From assembly GCA_017625695.1 (NCBI GenBank), contig JAGAKI010000079.1, positions 1-64,000 on the forward strand: a stretch of DNA of 64,000 nucleotides. The letters run 5' to 3'. How positions within the stretch are numbered: the first letter of the stretch is position 1; the number at the start of each line of letters is the position of its first letter. Both the position numbers and the translations under genes were made by a program. The stretch is from Clostridia bacterium. GTDB taxonomy: Bacteria > Bacillota > Clostridia > UMGS1840. Shown here one piece after another: positions 51,999-60,766 of the stretch. Below the pieces are notes generated by a model. The model had not been told where the DNA came from and searched no databases. It was given only the letters and a program-made list of their open reading frames with translations.

Positions 51999-53861
51999 AT
52001 GGAACGATTGCGAAAGTATAAAAAATACAGTCTGATTCTTGCAGATTTTGTCTGCATTGTGTTTGCGTATCTTGCATTTATCATTATCCGTTTTGACCAG
52101 GGCGTTTCCCAGGTCATCATAGACCAGACGATAGCCACCGTGGCACTGACCACGGTTTGTACCGTCCTGTCTCTGATTGCCGGCAAATGCTACAATACCC
52201 TCTGGAAATACAGCAGTTTACGGGAATACAGCAGAACGATGGGTTTTTTCGGCATCGGCGTTCTGCCGGTCATGATTCTTCGCCTGGTTTTTCCCAATGC
52301 CATTCTTTCTCATAAAATTATGCTGATTTTCGGCTTCTTGAGTGCGGTTATGATAGTCATTACCCGTGTAGCAATCCGTATCATTCTCTCGGCAACCGAT
52401 TTGCCTCATAAAAGCAAGGACGGTGCCAACACGTTAATTGTGGGGGGCGGATCTGCTGCCAAGCTTCTGATTGAGGACATTTTAAGAAATCAGTCTCATT
52501 TATACAACATTGTGGGAATTATTGACGATAACCCCGAAAAAGTGGGACGTTCCATTCACGGTTACCGTGTCTTCGGCTCCCGTAAGGAAATCCCATCCAT
52601 TGCCAAAGAACAAAATGCAGAGGTCATCATCATTGCCATTCCCTCTGCCGATCAGCATACCATACAGAAGCTGCTCGCTATCTGCAGTGAGACAGTTTGC
52701 AAAATCAAGATTCTGCCCAGTATTGAGCTGTCGATGACTGATAAGAAATCCATTTCCGCCAAAACCATCCGTGACGTGGAAATTGAGGACCTTCTGGAAC
52801 GTGACCCTATTATTCTGGATAATAACAGCCTCCAAAGTCAAATCAGCGGAAAAACTGTACTGGTTACCGGAGGCGGCGGATCCATCGGTTCGGAGCTATG
52901 CCGTCAGATTGCAAAATATCAGCCGGGCAAGCTGATTGTTTTAGATTGTTATGAAAATAACGCCTACGATTTACAGCAGGAGCTTCGCTATCAGTATCCG
53001 GAGCTTTCCTTAGATGTTATCATTGCTTCTGTGCGGGACGAAAAACGTCTGAATGAACTGTTTGACTACTACCGTCCCCATCTGGTATTCCACGCAGCTG
53101 CCCACAAGCATGTGCCTCTGATGGAAACCAGCCCCCAGGAAGCCATCAAAAACAATGTATTCGGCACCTGGAACACAGTTCACGCCGCACATCAGTACGG
53201 GGTTGAAAAATTTGTACTGATTTCCACCGACAAAGCAGTAAATCCCACCAATGTAATGGGTGCCAGCAAACGAATCTGCGAAATGATTACCCAGGCAATG
53301 CAGCCGGTTTCCGATACCGACTTTGTTGCGGTACGGTTCGGGAATGTGCTTGGTTCCAACGGGTCGGTAATTCCCCTGTTCAAACGTCAGATTCAGCGGG
53401 GCGGTCCCGTTACGGTAACCCATAAGGATATCACCCGTTATTTTATGACCATTCCCGAGGCATCTCAGCTGGTGCTACAAGCAGCAAGCTTTGCCACCGG
53501 CGGCGAAATTTTTGTGCTGGATATGGGACGTCCGGTGAAAATTTACGATTTGGCGGAAAAGCTTCTGCGGCTGTCCGGCTATGTTCCCAATAAAGACATC
53601 AAAATCCAGGTGACCGGACTTCGTCCCGGAGAAAAGCTGTATGAAGAGCTTTTAATGGCAGAGGAAGGTCTTACCAACACTTCTCACAACAAAATCTTCA
53701 TCGGACAACCCCTGGGTTGTGAATATCAGAGCTTGTCCCAGCAGTTAGACGAGCTGAAGAAAGTTCTCTGGGGCAGCGATCCCGATGCGGTCAAACGGGC
53801 AGTTGCCGCTATGGTGGATACCTATTCCCCCGATTTAGACTGCGATAAAGTAAAAAATTAA
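51999..53861 (+). CDS. membrane nucleotide-sugar 4,6-dehydratase (CapD/WbpM type)
   Basis: 620 residues. Four N-terminal transmembrane helices (first YSLILADFVCIVFAYLAFII), a Rossmann domain with LIVGGGSAAKLLIED, then the catalytic SDR domain TVLVTGGGGSIGSELCRQIA (near 285), with ISTDKAVNPTNVMGASKR carrying the TDK...MGASK variant of the catalytic triad typical of the family. Makes 4-keto-6-deoxy UDP-sugars for surface polysaccharide. Start ATG at 51999 follows AAGGAG. The divergent location beside cpsCDB links it to exopolysaccharide synthesis. Confidence 0.92.
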   Translation: MERLRKYKKYSLILADFVCIVFAYLAFIIIRFDQGVSQVIIDQTIATVALTTVCTVLSLIAGKCYNTLWKYSSLREYSRTMGFFGIGVLPVMILRLVFPNAILSHKIMLIFGFLSAVMIVITRVAIRIILSATDLPHKSKDGANTLIVGGGSAAKLLIEDILRNQSHLYNIVGIIDDNPEKVGRSIHGYRVFGSRKEIPSIAKEQNAEVIIIAIPSADQHTIQKLLAICSETVCKIKILPSIELSMTDKKSISAKTIRDVEIEDLLERDPIILDNNSLQSQISGKTVLVTGGGGSIGSELCRQIAKYQPGKLIVLDCYENNAYDLQQELRYQYPELSLDVIIASVRDEKRLNELFDYYRPHLVFHAAAHKHVPLMETSPQEAIKNNVFGTWNTVHAAHQYGVEKFVLISTDKAVNPTNVMGASKRICEMITQAMQPVSDTDFVAVRFGNVLGSNGSVIPLFKRQIQRGGPVTVTHKDITRYFMTIPEASQLVLQAASFATGGEIFVLDMGRPVKIYDLAEKLLRLSGYVPNKDIKIQVTGLRPGEKLYEELLMAEEGLTNTSHNKIFIGQPLGCEYQSLSQQLDELKKVLWGSDPDAVKRAVAAMVDTYSPDLDCDKVKN

Positions 53862-53905
53862 TAGCACTCGCCACCCAAAACAGCGCAAACGAAACGGAGA
53901 AAAAC

Positions 53906-54208
53906 ATGGTAAAACACATTGTATTCTGGAACATTAAAGACGAAGTAAACGGCGAATCCAAAGCACAAATGATGCTTCGGATGAAAACTATGCTGGAAGA
54001 TTTGAACGGAAAGATTCCCGGTCTTCTCACCTGTGAGGTGGGGATTGACAAAAACGGCAGCGATGCAGCATACGACATCTGCCTGTATTCTGAATTTCCC
54101 GACTGGGAAAGCTTGAATGCCTATCAGGACCATCCTCTTCATGTAGCATGTAAAGGCTACATCCGTGAAATCGCAGAAAACAGAGTATTGTGCGACTACG
54201 AAGTGTAG
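53906..54208 (+). CDS. Dabb-family stress-responsive alpha/beta barrel protein
   Basis: 100 residues. MVKHIVFWNIKDE at the N-terminus, LTCEVGIDKNGSDAAYDICL, and YQDHPLHVACKGYIREIAEN near the end match the dimeric Dabb fold. Biochemical role in Bacillota is unknown. Stands between the polysaccharide gene and ruvX. Confidence 0.88.
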   Translation: MVKHIVFWNIKDEVNGESKAQMMLRMKTMLEDLNGKIPGLLTCEVGIDKNGSDAAYDICLYSEFPDWESLNAYQDHPLHVACKGYIREIAENRVLCDYEV

Positions 54209-54329
54209 GAAACGGTTGGTAAAAGGAGCCGGGACTACAAAGAGAAAATTCTCTTTTGGTGCGAAAAGCAAAGAGATTCACAAAAAATTCACCAAACCCT
54301 GTTAGACTATCATTCCAAACGGAGGCACT

Positions 54330-54749
54330 ATGTATCCAAGAACCTTAGCCATTGATTACGGTGACAGAAGAATCGGACTTGCCGTGTCCGATTTGTTAGG
54401 CATTACGGCACAGCCGGTGGGATATCTCACGGTGAACGGTGACCGGGATGCACTCCGTCAGCTGACGGGATATGTAAAAGAATATCAAATCCAAAAATTT
54501 GTATTGGGTCTTCCGAAAAATATGGACGGCTCAGAGGGCAGCCGGGTAGAAAAAACCCGTGAATTTGCAAGAAAACTGCAGGAAGATTTCCCCGAAATTA
54601 CCGTGGAATACTATGATGAGAGAATGACCACCATCGTTGCCCAACGGGCACTCATCGGAATGAACGTCCGCAAAAAAGAAGGAAAAAAAGATATGCTTTC
54701 TGCTGCCATTATTCTGCAGGGATATCTGGAAACTCATCCCAATGGCTGA
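54330..54749 (+). CDS. ruvX: RuvX/YqgF RNase H-fold nuclease
   Basis: 139 residues. LAIDYGDRRIGLAVSD (first catalytic Asp), FVLGLPKNMDGSEG, YYDERMTT (Glu) and KDMLSAAIILQGYL (last Asp). Proposed Holliday junction resolvase and pre-16S rRNA nuclease. Followed closely by the DUF1292 gene, the usual pair in Clostridia. Confidence 0.94.
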   Translation: MYPRTLAIDYGDRRIGLAVSDLLGITAQPVGYLTVNGDRDALRQLTGYVKEYQIQKFVLGLPKNMDGSEGSRVEKTREFARKLQEDFPEITVEYYDERMTTIVAQRALIGMNVRKKEGKKDMLSAAIILQGYLETHPNG

Positions 54750-54804
54750 TAATGTTTCGGAAGAAACTTGCATAAAATGAAAAGAATCAAAGGAGGATAC
54801 TCTT

Positions 54805-55137
54805 ATGGACAAAAATAAAAATATGGACCCTATGATGGAAGAAAACATCATAACCTTACCGGATGACACAGAGGACGAACCCATCGAACAAATCGTTACT
54901 CTGTATGACGAAGACGGTAATCCCGAAGATTACGAACTGATTGACCTGTTTGAATTCAAAGACGGCATCTACGGTGCATTTACTCCCGTTCTGACCGGAG
55001 AAGAACCCGACCAGGTAGACGTGGTAATGCTGAAAGTCACCGAAGACGGCAATGCCTTCATCGAAATTGAAGATCCGTCCGAAGAAGAAGCAGTATTTCA
55101 GGAACTTTTACGTCGGGAAGACAGTCTGTTAGATTAG
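54805..55137 (+). CDS. DUF1292 protein
   Basis: 110 residues, very acidic. IVTLYDEDGNPEDYELIDLF and DVVMLKVTEDGNAFIEIEDP are the conserved blocks. Function unknown; family members follow ruvX and IreB-type genes. Ribosome site AAAGGAGG. Confidence 0.9.
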   Translation: MDKNKNMDPMMEENIITLPDDTEDEPIEQIVTLYDEDGNPEDYELIDLFEFKDGIYGAFTPVLTGEEPDQVDVVMLKVTEDGNAFIEIEDPSEEEAVFQELLRREDSLLD

Positions 55138-55208
55138 AAGAAAAGGAAATTAAAAAAGCCGATGGGAACAAAGGGTCCTGTCGGCTTAAAAAAACGAGGC
55201 TTTAACAA

Positions 55209-57449
55209 ATGGTATTATGCTCAAAATGTAAAAAAAATATGGCTGTAGTCTTTGTCACCAAAATGGAACAGGGCAAAGAAGTTTCTGAAGGTTTATGCTT
55301 TAACTGTGCCAAAGAAATGGGAATCAAACCCTTTGACAAACTGCTGAGTCAGTTTGGAATCAATGAGGAAGATTTCGCCAATATGAATGAGCAGTTTTCC
55401 GAAATGATGGAAGACGGCTCCATGTTCGGCGACAATATGATGATGTTCCCCGGGGAAGGTGCGATGTCTCCCGACGGAGAAGAAATCCGTCCTGAAGATA
55501 TCGGGATCAAACAGAAAAATCCCAAACAGAAACAGAAGAAGAAAACCCCCTTGGAAACCTACGGCACCAACTTAAACGACAAAGCAAGACTGGGCGAAAT
55601 TGATGCGGTGATCGGAAGAGAATCTGAAATTAACCGTGTCATTCACATCTTAAACCGCCGTACCAAAAACAATCCGGTCCTGTTAGGGGAACCCGGCGTT
55701 GGAAAAACTGCGATTGCAGAAGGTCTTGCCTTAAAAATTGTGAGGGGAGAAGTGCCTCACAAATTACTCAATGCACAGATTTATCTGATTGATTTTGCGG
55801 GAATGATTGCAGGAACGCAATTCCGGGGTCAGTTTGAACAACGCTTGAAAGCGGTGGTAACTGACGTTATCGAACGCAAAAACGTCATTATGGTAATTGA
55901 CGAAATTCATAACATTGTTGCCGCAGGTGATGCCAACGGTGCCATGAATGCTGCCAACATTTTAAAACCCTATCTGGCAAAAGGCGAACTCCGGATGATT
56001 GGTGCTACCACTCCGGAAGAATACCGCAAGCACATTGAAAAGGATTCTGCCTTAGAACGCCGTTTTGCAACGGTAGCAGTGGAAGAGCCGGATATTTATG
56101 AAACCATTGAAATCTTAAAGGGCATCAAAGGATATTACGAGGATTATCATAAGGTAAACTATTCCGATGAAGCCATTGAAACTGCCGCTGTAATGGCAGA
56201 CCGTTATATTTTTGACCGCAAGCTGCCCGACAAGGCAATCGACCTGCTGGACGAAAGCGGTGCGGTGAAAAATGTTGCCAATGACACCCTGGTGAAGCTG
56301 GACGAATTAAACCGTGAGCTGGAAAACATCGTGGCATTAAAAGAAAGCTCGGTGGAAAATGATTCCATTGACGATTATCAGAAAGCGGCTGACTACAAAA
56401 TTCAGGAATGTCAGCTAAGAGAAAATATTGCTGCTCTGCAAAAATCCGCTTACCGTGCAGTTTCTACCGAAGACATTGCAACCGTGATTGAAAACATCAC
56501 CAAAATTCCCGTAAAAAATATCACCGGGATTGAAGCAAAAAATCTCATCCATCTGGAAGAAAAAATTGCAAAACGCATTGCCGGTCAGGAAGACGGCGTG
56601 AAAGCGGTTGCCGCTGCAGTCCGCCGTGGAAGAGCGGGACTTTCTGCAAAACGAAAACCCACTTCCTTTATTTTTGCCGGCCCCACCGGAGTTGGGAAAA
56701 CCGAACTAGTAAAAACCCTTGCTTATGAGCTGTTCGGCTCGGAAGAAAGCATCATTCGTTTCGATATGAGTGAATATATGGAAAAGCACACCGTGGCAAA
56801 GCTGATTGGTTCCCCTCCAGGATACGTTGGCTACGATGATGCCGGGTTACTCACTGAAAAAATCAGAAAGAAACCCTATTCCATCATTCTATTTGATGAA
56901 ATAGAAAAAGCACATCCCGATGTGTTCAATCTGTTACTGCAGATTTTAGACGACGGTATCTTAACCGACAGCCACGGCAAAACCGTGCGGTTCTATAATG
57001 CTATTATCATTATGACCACCAATGCGGGCAGTGACTACAAAGCCGCATCGTTGGGATTCTCTCAGGGAACGGAAAGCAAAGCAAAAGATAAGGTCAACAA
57101 AGCACTCCGTGAATTTTTCCGTCCCGAATTTTTAAACCGTGTGGATAAAATTGTGGTATTTGACCCGCTGGGCAAAGAAGAACTCAAAAAGATTACCCAC
57201 ATTATGCTTTCGGATATTGAGAAAAATCTCCGTGACAAAAAGCTGTATGTGTCCTTCTCGGATGCCCTGGTGGAATACCTCATCGAAAACGGGTTCGATG
57301 AAAAATTCGGTGCCCGTCCCTTACGCCGTTTAATTGAACGGGAAGTGGAAGACAAAATTGCAGATTTGTTTATTTCCGGCGAACTGACTTCCGGTGAAAA
57401 CTTCCTCGCAGATTACAAAAACGAAGAAGTGGTAATTACCAAACAATAA
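55209..57449 (+). CDS. clpE: ClpE-type AAA+ unfoldase
   Basis: 746 residues. The N-terminal zinc finger CSKCKKNM ... CFNCAKE (Cys 4, 7, 29, 32) replaces the Clp_N repeats of ClpC, as in ClpE. NBD1: Walker [14 protein letters not shown] near 159, Walker [14 protein letters not shown] middle coiled segment. NBD2: [12 protein letters not shown] near 491, [14 protein letters not shown]. The C-terminal D2 small domain ends [20 protein letters not shown]. Unfolds substrates for ClpP. No CtsR repeat operator is obvious in the short upstream gap, which instead contains the hairpin AAGCCGA/TCGGCTT. Confidence 0.92.
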   Translation: MVLCSKCKKNMAVVFVTKMEQGKEVSEGLCFNCAKEMGIKPFDKLLSQFGINEEDFANMNEQFSEMMEDGSMFGDNMMMFPGEGAMSPDGEEIRPEDIGIKQKNPKQKQKKKTPLETYGTNLNDKARLGEIDAVIGRESEINRVIHILNRRTKNNPVLLGEPGVGKTAIAEGLALKIVRGEVPHKLLNAQIYLIDFAGMIAGTQFRGQFEQRLKAVVTDVIERKNVIMVIDEIHNIVAAGDANGAMNAANILKPYLAKGELRMIGATTPEEYRKHIEKDSALERRFATVAVEEPDIYETIEILKGIKGYYEDYHKVNYSDEAIETAAVMADRYIFDRKLPDKAIDLLDESGAVKNVANDTLVKLDELNRELENIVALKESSVENDSIDDYQKAADYKIQECQLRENIAALQKSAYRAVSTEDIATVIENITKIPVKNITGIEAKNLIHLEEKIAKRIAGQEDGVKAVAAAVRRGRAGLSAKRKPTSFIFAGPTGVGKTELVKTLAYELFGSEESIIRFDMSEYMEKHTVAKLIGSPPGYVGYDDAGLLTEKIRKKPYSIILFDEIEKAHPDVFNLLLQILDDGILTDSHGKTVRFYNAIIIMTTNAGSDYKAASLGFSQGTESKAKDKVNKALREFFRPEFLNRVDKIVVFDPLGKEELKKITHIMLSDIEKNLRDKKLYVSFSDALVEYLIENGFDEKFGARPLRRLIEREVEDKIADLFISGELTSGENFLADYKNEEVVITKQ

Positions 57450-57459
57450 CACAAAAGAA

Positions 57460-57500
57460 GAACGCTGTTTTTTAAGATTTTAAAAAACAGCGTTCTTTTT
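57460..57500 (+). terminator. clpE terminator
   Basis: GAACGCTGTTTTTTAA (57460-57475)/TTAAAAAACAGCGTTC (57480-57495) followed by T5. Confidence 0.92.
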
Positions 57501-57518
57501 CTTCTGTAGCGGATGATG

Positions 57519-57713
57519 TTACCTGCAGAATGATTCGTCGTCTTCCACTTCGTCCTCATCGGATGGCATATCCATATACATATCTTCGGTTTCCAGTTCA
57601 ATCTCAATCAGTTTTTGTATCAGCGGTTCGGCTGTTTTGATGTCTTTATAATCTTCTATAACATCTGCCACCTTTCCAAATAAATGAAAATACAATCTTT
57701 TGTAATCAATCAT
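57519..57713 (-). CDS. small acidic protein, 64 aa
   Basis: MIDYKRLYFHLFGKVADVIE, then a very acidic tail (PSDEDEVEDDES). No known function; similar small DYKxLYFxLF proteins occur in Clostridia. Start 57713 follows GAGGAAA in a stretch (AAAGGACAGAGGAAAATG) also found before the degV gene at 6733. Upstream codons of the longer frame cover its structured leader and are not coding. It lies behind a riboswitch-like leader. Confidence 0.75.
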   Translation of the reverse strand: MIDYKRLYFHLFGKVADVIEDYKDIKTAEPLIQKLIEIELETEDMYMDMPSDEDEVEDDESFCR

Positions 57714-57739
57714 TTTCCTCTGTCCTTTCTGTTTCCAAT

Positions 57740-57933
57740 AAAAAATGCGTAGCATCACAGTGAAGCTACGCATGAAAAACGCATAGCCTCTGTGCAACCA
57801 CGCAAATTTTACATCTCCAGCATAAAACAACCAAAAGTATGCAAAAACAGAGTATGCATTTTTACCAATAGTAAAAATACACACTTTTTGATTGCTATAT
57901 GCAAAAAAACAGAAATATTCAATTTGCGTGGTT
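57740..57933 (-). promoter_or_regulatory. orphan riboswitch-like leader with terminator
   Basis: Read on the minus strand, a 13-bp stem AACCACGCAAATT (57933-57921)/AATTTGCGTGGTT (57808-57796) begins at the expected transcript start. It encloses TTGC/GCAA and TTTTTAC-tattg-GTAAAAA hairpins. Then comes the terminator stem ATGCGTAGC/GCTACGCAT (57773-57765/57753-57745) plus U5. A second ATGCGT just upstream of the terminator could pair with its 3' arm instead. No known riboswitch class recognised. Confidence 0.65.
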
Positions 57934-57939
57934 ACCGTC

Positions 57940-57968
57940 ATTGTAACACAGAAGAAAAAATTTGTCAA
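57940..57968 (-). promoter_or_regulatory. promoter of the 64-aa protein gene
   Basis: Minus strand TTGACA (57968-57963), 17 bases, TACAAT (57945-57940). Transcription would start at the first bases of the leader stem. Confidence 0.8.
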
Positions 57969-57982
57969 TAAAATAATAGGGG

Positions 57983-58322
57983 ATTCCAAATAACATTTGG
58001 ACGTAACCACACAGCGGGACGATGTGGCATCGTCCCCTACGAAGGTTGATGCAACGTTTTAGGAGTATACAAACGTATGGTACCACCCACACAAAAAAAC
58101 GTTATCGAGCGACGAAACCAAAAAATTCCGCCCTTATTTTCGCAATTCTCCACCGTTGTCAAAGGACGATGGTCGGGATTGCGGAAATACCAGGCGGTGT
58201 TTTCTTTTTGGTTCTTTTCTTTGACATCAAAGAAAAAGAACATATAAAAAACTTTAATTCCAAATCAACGTTTAGACGTAACCACACAGCGGGACGATGT
58301 GGGCATCGTCCCCTACGAAGGT
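57983..58322. repeat. two direct copies of a GGGACGATG/CATCGTCCC repeat
   Basis: Copies begin at 57983 and 58257 (274 bases apart), both starting ATTCCAAAT and containing GACGTAACCACACAGC, the hairpin GGGACGATG-tgg(g)-CATCGTCCC and CCTACGAAGGTT. The DNA between them has no gene; frames there are repeat-derived. A 24-base sequence at 58217-58240 also occurs at 524-547. Confidence 0.75.
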
Positions 58323-58378
58323 TTCTCCGACAAGATAGCGATCCCCATGGAGTTCCCAAACAATTTCATAACCATCGT

Positions 58379-58411
58379 AAAAAAGGCTGTTCCCTCATGG
58401 AAACAGCCTTT
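58379..58411 (-). terminator. ricT operon terminator
   Basis: AAAGGCTGTT (58382-58391)/AACAGCCTTT (58402-58411), with a U tract on the minus strand, directly after the ricT stop codon. Confidence 0.85.
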
Positions 58412-58415
58412 CGTC

Positions 58416-59279
58416 TTATTCTTTTGTCAATTCTTTGATTTCGTGGTCATCGTGGTCCTCATGAACGATTGCCTGTTTGATGATTTTGACATCTTTTTTG
58501 TGGTAGGTGCCAATGGCTTCGGTATCGGAGGAAACTGCACGAAGGATTCCTGTAATCACGTTGACGTCAATTACGGTTCCTTCTCCGCCGCCGGGCAGTT
58601 TGACCAATGCACCGTGGCGGGGGGTATCTTTCCACATATCCTCATAGGAGGACTGTTCATAGTTCAAGCAACACATCAGTCTGCCGCAGGCACCCGAAAT
58701 TTTGGTGGGATTTAAGGACAGATTCTGGTCTTTTGCCATTTTGATGGAAACAGGTTTAAACTCGCATAAGAAAGTGGAACAACAGCACTGACGTCCGCAG
58801 GGGCCAAAGCATTTTAACATTTTTGCTTCGTCACGGACCCCAATCTGCCGAAGCTCAATACGGGTACGGAACACACTTGCCAGGTCTTTTACCAGTTCAC
58901 GGAAGTCTACTCTGCCGTCTGCGGAGAAATAGAACAGAATCTTACTGCGGTCAAAGGTATATTCCACTTCCAAAAGATTCATTTCCAAACCATGTTTTTT
59001 GATTTTTTCTTCGGCAATGCCAAAGGCTTTTTGTTCTCTTTCTTTATTTTCCGCCAACTGCTTGTTATCTTCTTCGGTGGCAATCCGGATGACCGGTTTT
59101 AAGGGAGGAACCAAGTCTTCTTCGGCTACCATCGAATTCCCACGGACCACTTTTGCATATTCCAGACCACGTGCCGTTTCCACGATAACACAGTCATCGA
59201 CATTGACGGTGAGTCCGTTGGGGTCAAAGTAATACACTTTGCCAAAGTCTTTGAATTTTACACTGATTACTTCTATCAT
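58416..59279 (-). CDS. ricT: PSP1-domain protein RicT (YaaT)
   Basis: 287 residues. The PSP1 core has Fe-S-ligand cysteines in LKCFGPCGRQCCCSTFLCEF and ISGACGRLMCCLNYEQSSYE. In Bacillus, RicT acts with RicA and RicF on RNase Y maturation and on sporulation/competence. Here it is the last gene of the degV-ybeY-holB-ricT operon; linkage to holB is the usual Bacillota order. Ends in a charged His/Asp tail (HEDHDDHEIK). Confidence 0.93.
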   Translation of the reverse strand: MIEVISVKFKDFGKVYYFDPNGLTVNVDDCVIVETARGLEYAKVVRGNSMVAEEDLVPPLKPVIRIATEEDNKQLAENKEREQKAFGIAEEKIKKHGLEMNLLEVEYTFDRSKILFYFSADGRVDFRELVKDLASVFRTRIELRQIGVRDEAKMLKCFGPCGRQCCCSTFLCEFKPVSIKMAKDQNLSLNPTKISGACGRLMCCLNYEQSSYEDMWKDTPRHGALVKLPGGGEGTVIDVNVITGILRAVSSDTEAIGTYHKKDVKIIKQAIVHEDHDDHEIKELTKE

Positions 59280-59283
59280 AATA

Positions 59284-60237
59284 TTAGGAAATCCTTTCTT
59301 TATTCAGATGATTTCGGATGGAGGTGAGGGCAGTGAGTACCCCGATATTATATGCACCGTTTGCCGAAAGCTTTTGTTTTAAACTCCGAAGTTCCTTGTA
59401 GATATTCTCTGCGGTTCCCACAGGAAGGGAAACCTCCCAGCGGATATCGGTATTTTTACAAAGAGACGGATCGGAAACGGTACTGTCATAAACCAAACTG
59501 TTGAAAATATCCCAAAGTGCTTCCCATTCCTCCTGATAGGTGAGAAAATCACTGTACAGACGAATCACTTCTTTGGTGGTTCTTTTCTGAAACAGCAGGC
59601 GGATATCGGAAATCAGGGTTTCCCGCATGGAGCGGTACCCCTCCGACTCTGCCAGTGCAAACGCTCTTGTTGCCGAGCCGTTGGCACGGGAAAGTAAGCC
59701 GTCTTCAGGGATGGGTTTTCCCTCGTTTTGAAAACACAGTTTCAACTCTGCCAGAGATAAGGGAGAAAAGCGGATTTGCACCCCACGGGATAAAATGGTG
59801 GGCAAAATCATGGATAAATTGGAAGTCACAAGCACAATCACCGCATAAGAGGGCGGTTCTTCAAATACTTTTAATAAGGCATTCTGTGCCTGGACGGTCA
59901 TTTTATCTGCATCGGTAATCACATAAATTTTTTTGTCAAACAAAAAGGGTTTTAAATAAATTTCGGACGTAATTTCTCTGATATCCGAAACGGAAATACT
60001 TTTTTGGGGACGGATGATTTTTACATCAGAAGTAGAAAAAAACTGCTGACAGGCATCACAGGTTCCGCAGGCCGAGTGATTCCGACAAACTATACTTTTG
60101 GCGAATTCAATTGCCAGCGTGGTTTTTCCCACACCGCTCTGTCCGTAAAAAATGTAGGCGTGACTCAGCTTCCCCGACCCAATTGCCGTGGAAAGAATTT
60201 CTTTGGGAAGTTGTTGCCCGATGACACGTTCAAACAT
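59284..60237 (-). CDS. holB: DNA polymerase III delta' subunit
   Basis: 317 residues. Clamp-loader AAA+ fold: Walker A GQSGVGKTTLAIE (near 33), zinc-type cysteines in CRNHSACGTCDAC, KVFEEPP, and LSRGVQIRF, where the usual SRC sensor has Gly for Cys. Start ATG. Overlaps none of its neighbours but is only 4 bases from each. Confidence 0.92.
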   Translation of the reverse strand: MFERVIGQQLPKEILSTAIGSGKLSHAYIFYGQSGVGKTTLAIEFAKSIVCRNHSACGTCDACQQFFSTSDVKIIRPQKSISVSDIREITSEIYLKPFLFDKKIYVITDADKMTVQAQNALLKVFEEPPSYAVIVLVTSNLSMILPTILSRGVQIRFSPLSLAELKLCFQNEGKPIPEDGLLSRANGSATRAFALAESEGYRSMRETLISDIRLLFQKRTTKEVIRLYSDFLTYQEEWEALWDIFNSLVYDSTVSDPSLCKNTDIRWEVSLPVGTAENIYKELRSLKQKLSANGAYNIGVLTALTSIRNHLNKERIS

Positions 60238-60240
60238 TTC

Positions 60241-60723
60241 TTACCTCGCTGTGACAGCTAAAATTTCTTTTTCCCGCTGACGCATCACTTTTTTATCGTC
60301 GTCATTCATATGGTCATAGCCAAACAGATGCAAAATTCCGTGCAGTACCAGATAGCAAAGCTCTTTTTCAAAGGTATGCCCGTATTCTTGTGCCTGTTCC
60401 CGGATTTTTTCGTGAGAGATTAAAATATCGCCCAATACCACCTTGTTGGTTTCAGGGTCATAATCCCATTCGGTCAACGGATGTTCCAGCACTTCGGGAG
60501 CTTGGAAAAACAGCATGGGAAACGACAGCACATCAGTCGGTTTGTCAATCTGACGCTGTTCTTTGTTCACTTCCCGGATGGTTTCATTATCGGTTACGGT
60601 AATGCTAAGCTGTACGGGAAATGAGGGATTTACGGCTTCCAGACAGTTTTTCACAAAGGTAAGAAGCAGTTCTTCCTCTAAAAAATCTTCCAGAACCTCA
60701 TTATAGAATTCTATGGTATGCAT
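60241..60723 (-). CDS. ybeY: endoribonuclease / rRNA maturation factor YbeY
   Basis: 160 residues. Zinc site HGILHLFGYDH (three His), LGDILIS and TDVLSFPM. Processes 16S rRNA 3' end and helps ribosome quality control. Start at MHTIEFYNE follows GGAGTG; 37 extra upstream codons overlap the neighbouring degV gene and are not used. Confidence 0.94.
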   Translation of the reverse strand: MHTIEFYNEVLEDFLEEELLLTFVKNCLEAVNPSFPVQLSITVTDNETIREVNKEQRQIDKPTDVLSFPMLFFQAPEVLEHPLTEWDYDPETNKVVLGDILISHEKIREQAQEYGHTFEKELCYLVLHGILHLFGYDHMNDDDKKVMRQREKEILAVTAR

Positions 60724-60766
60724 GAGCCTACACTCCGGTTTTTTAAAATTCAAAATAGGAATCCAT

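Noticed and set aside
57714-58010. Long 163-residue version of the small acidic protein
   Set aside because: The extra codons translate the structured leader and promoter; the ribosome site is at 57717-57725, just before the internal ATG.
58022-58438. 138-codon plus-strand frame and overlapping minus-strand frames
   Set aside because: They are made of the GGGACGATG repeat copies and the ricT terminator, with no homology expected and no ribosome site.
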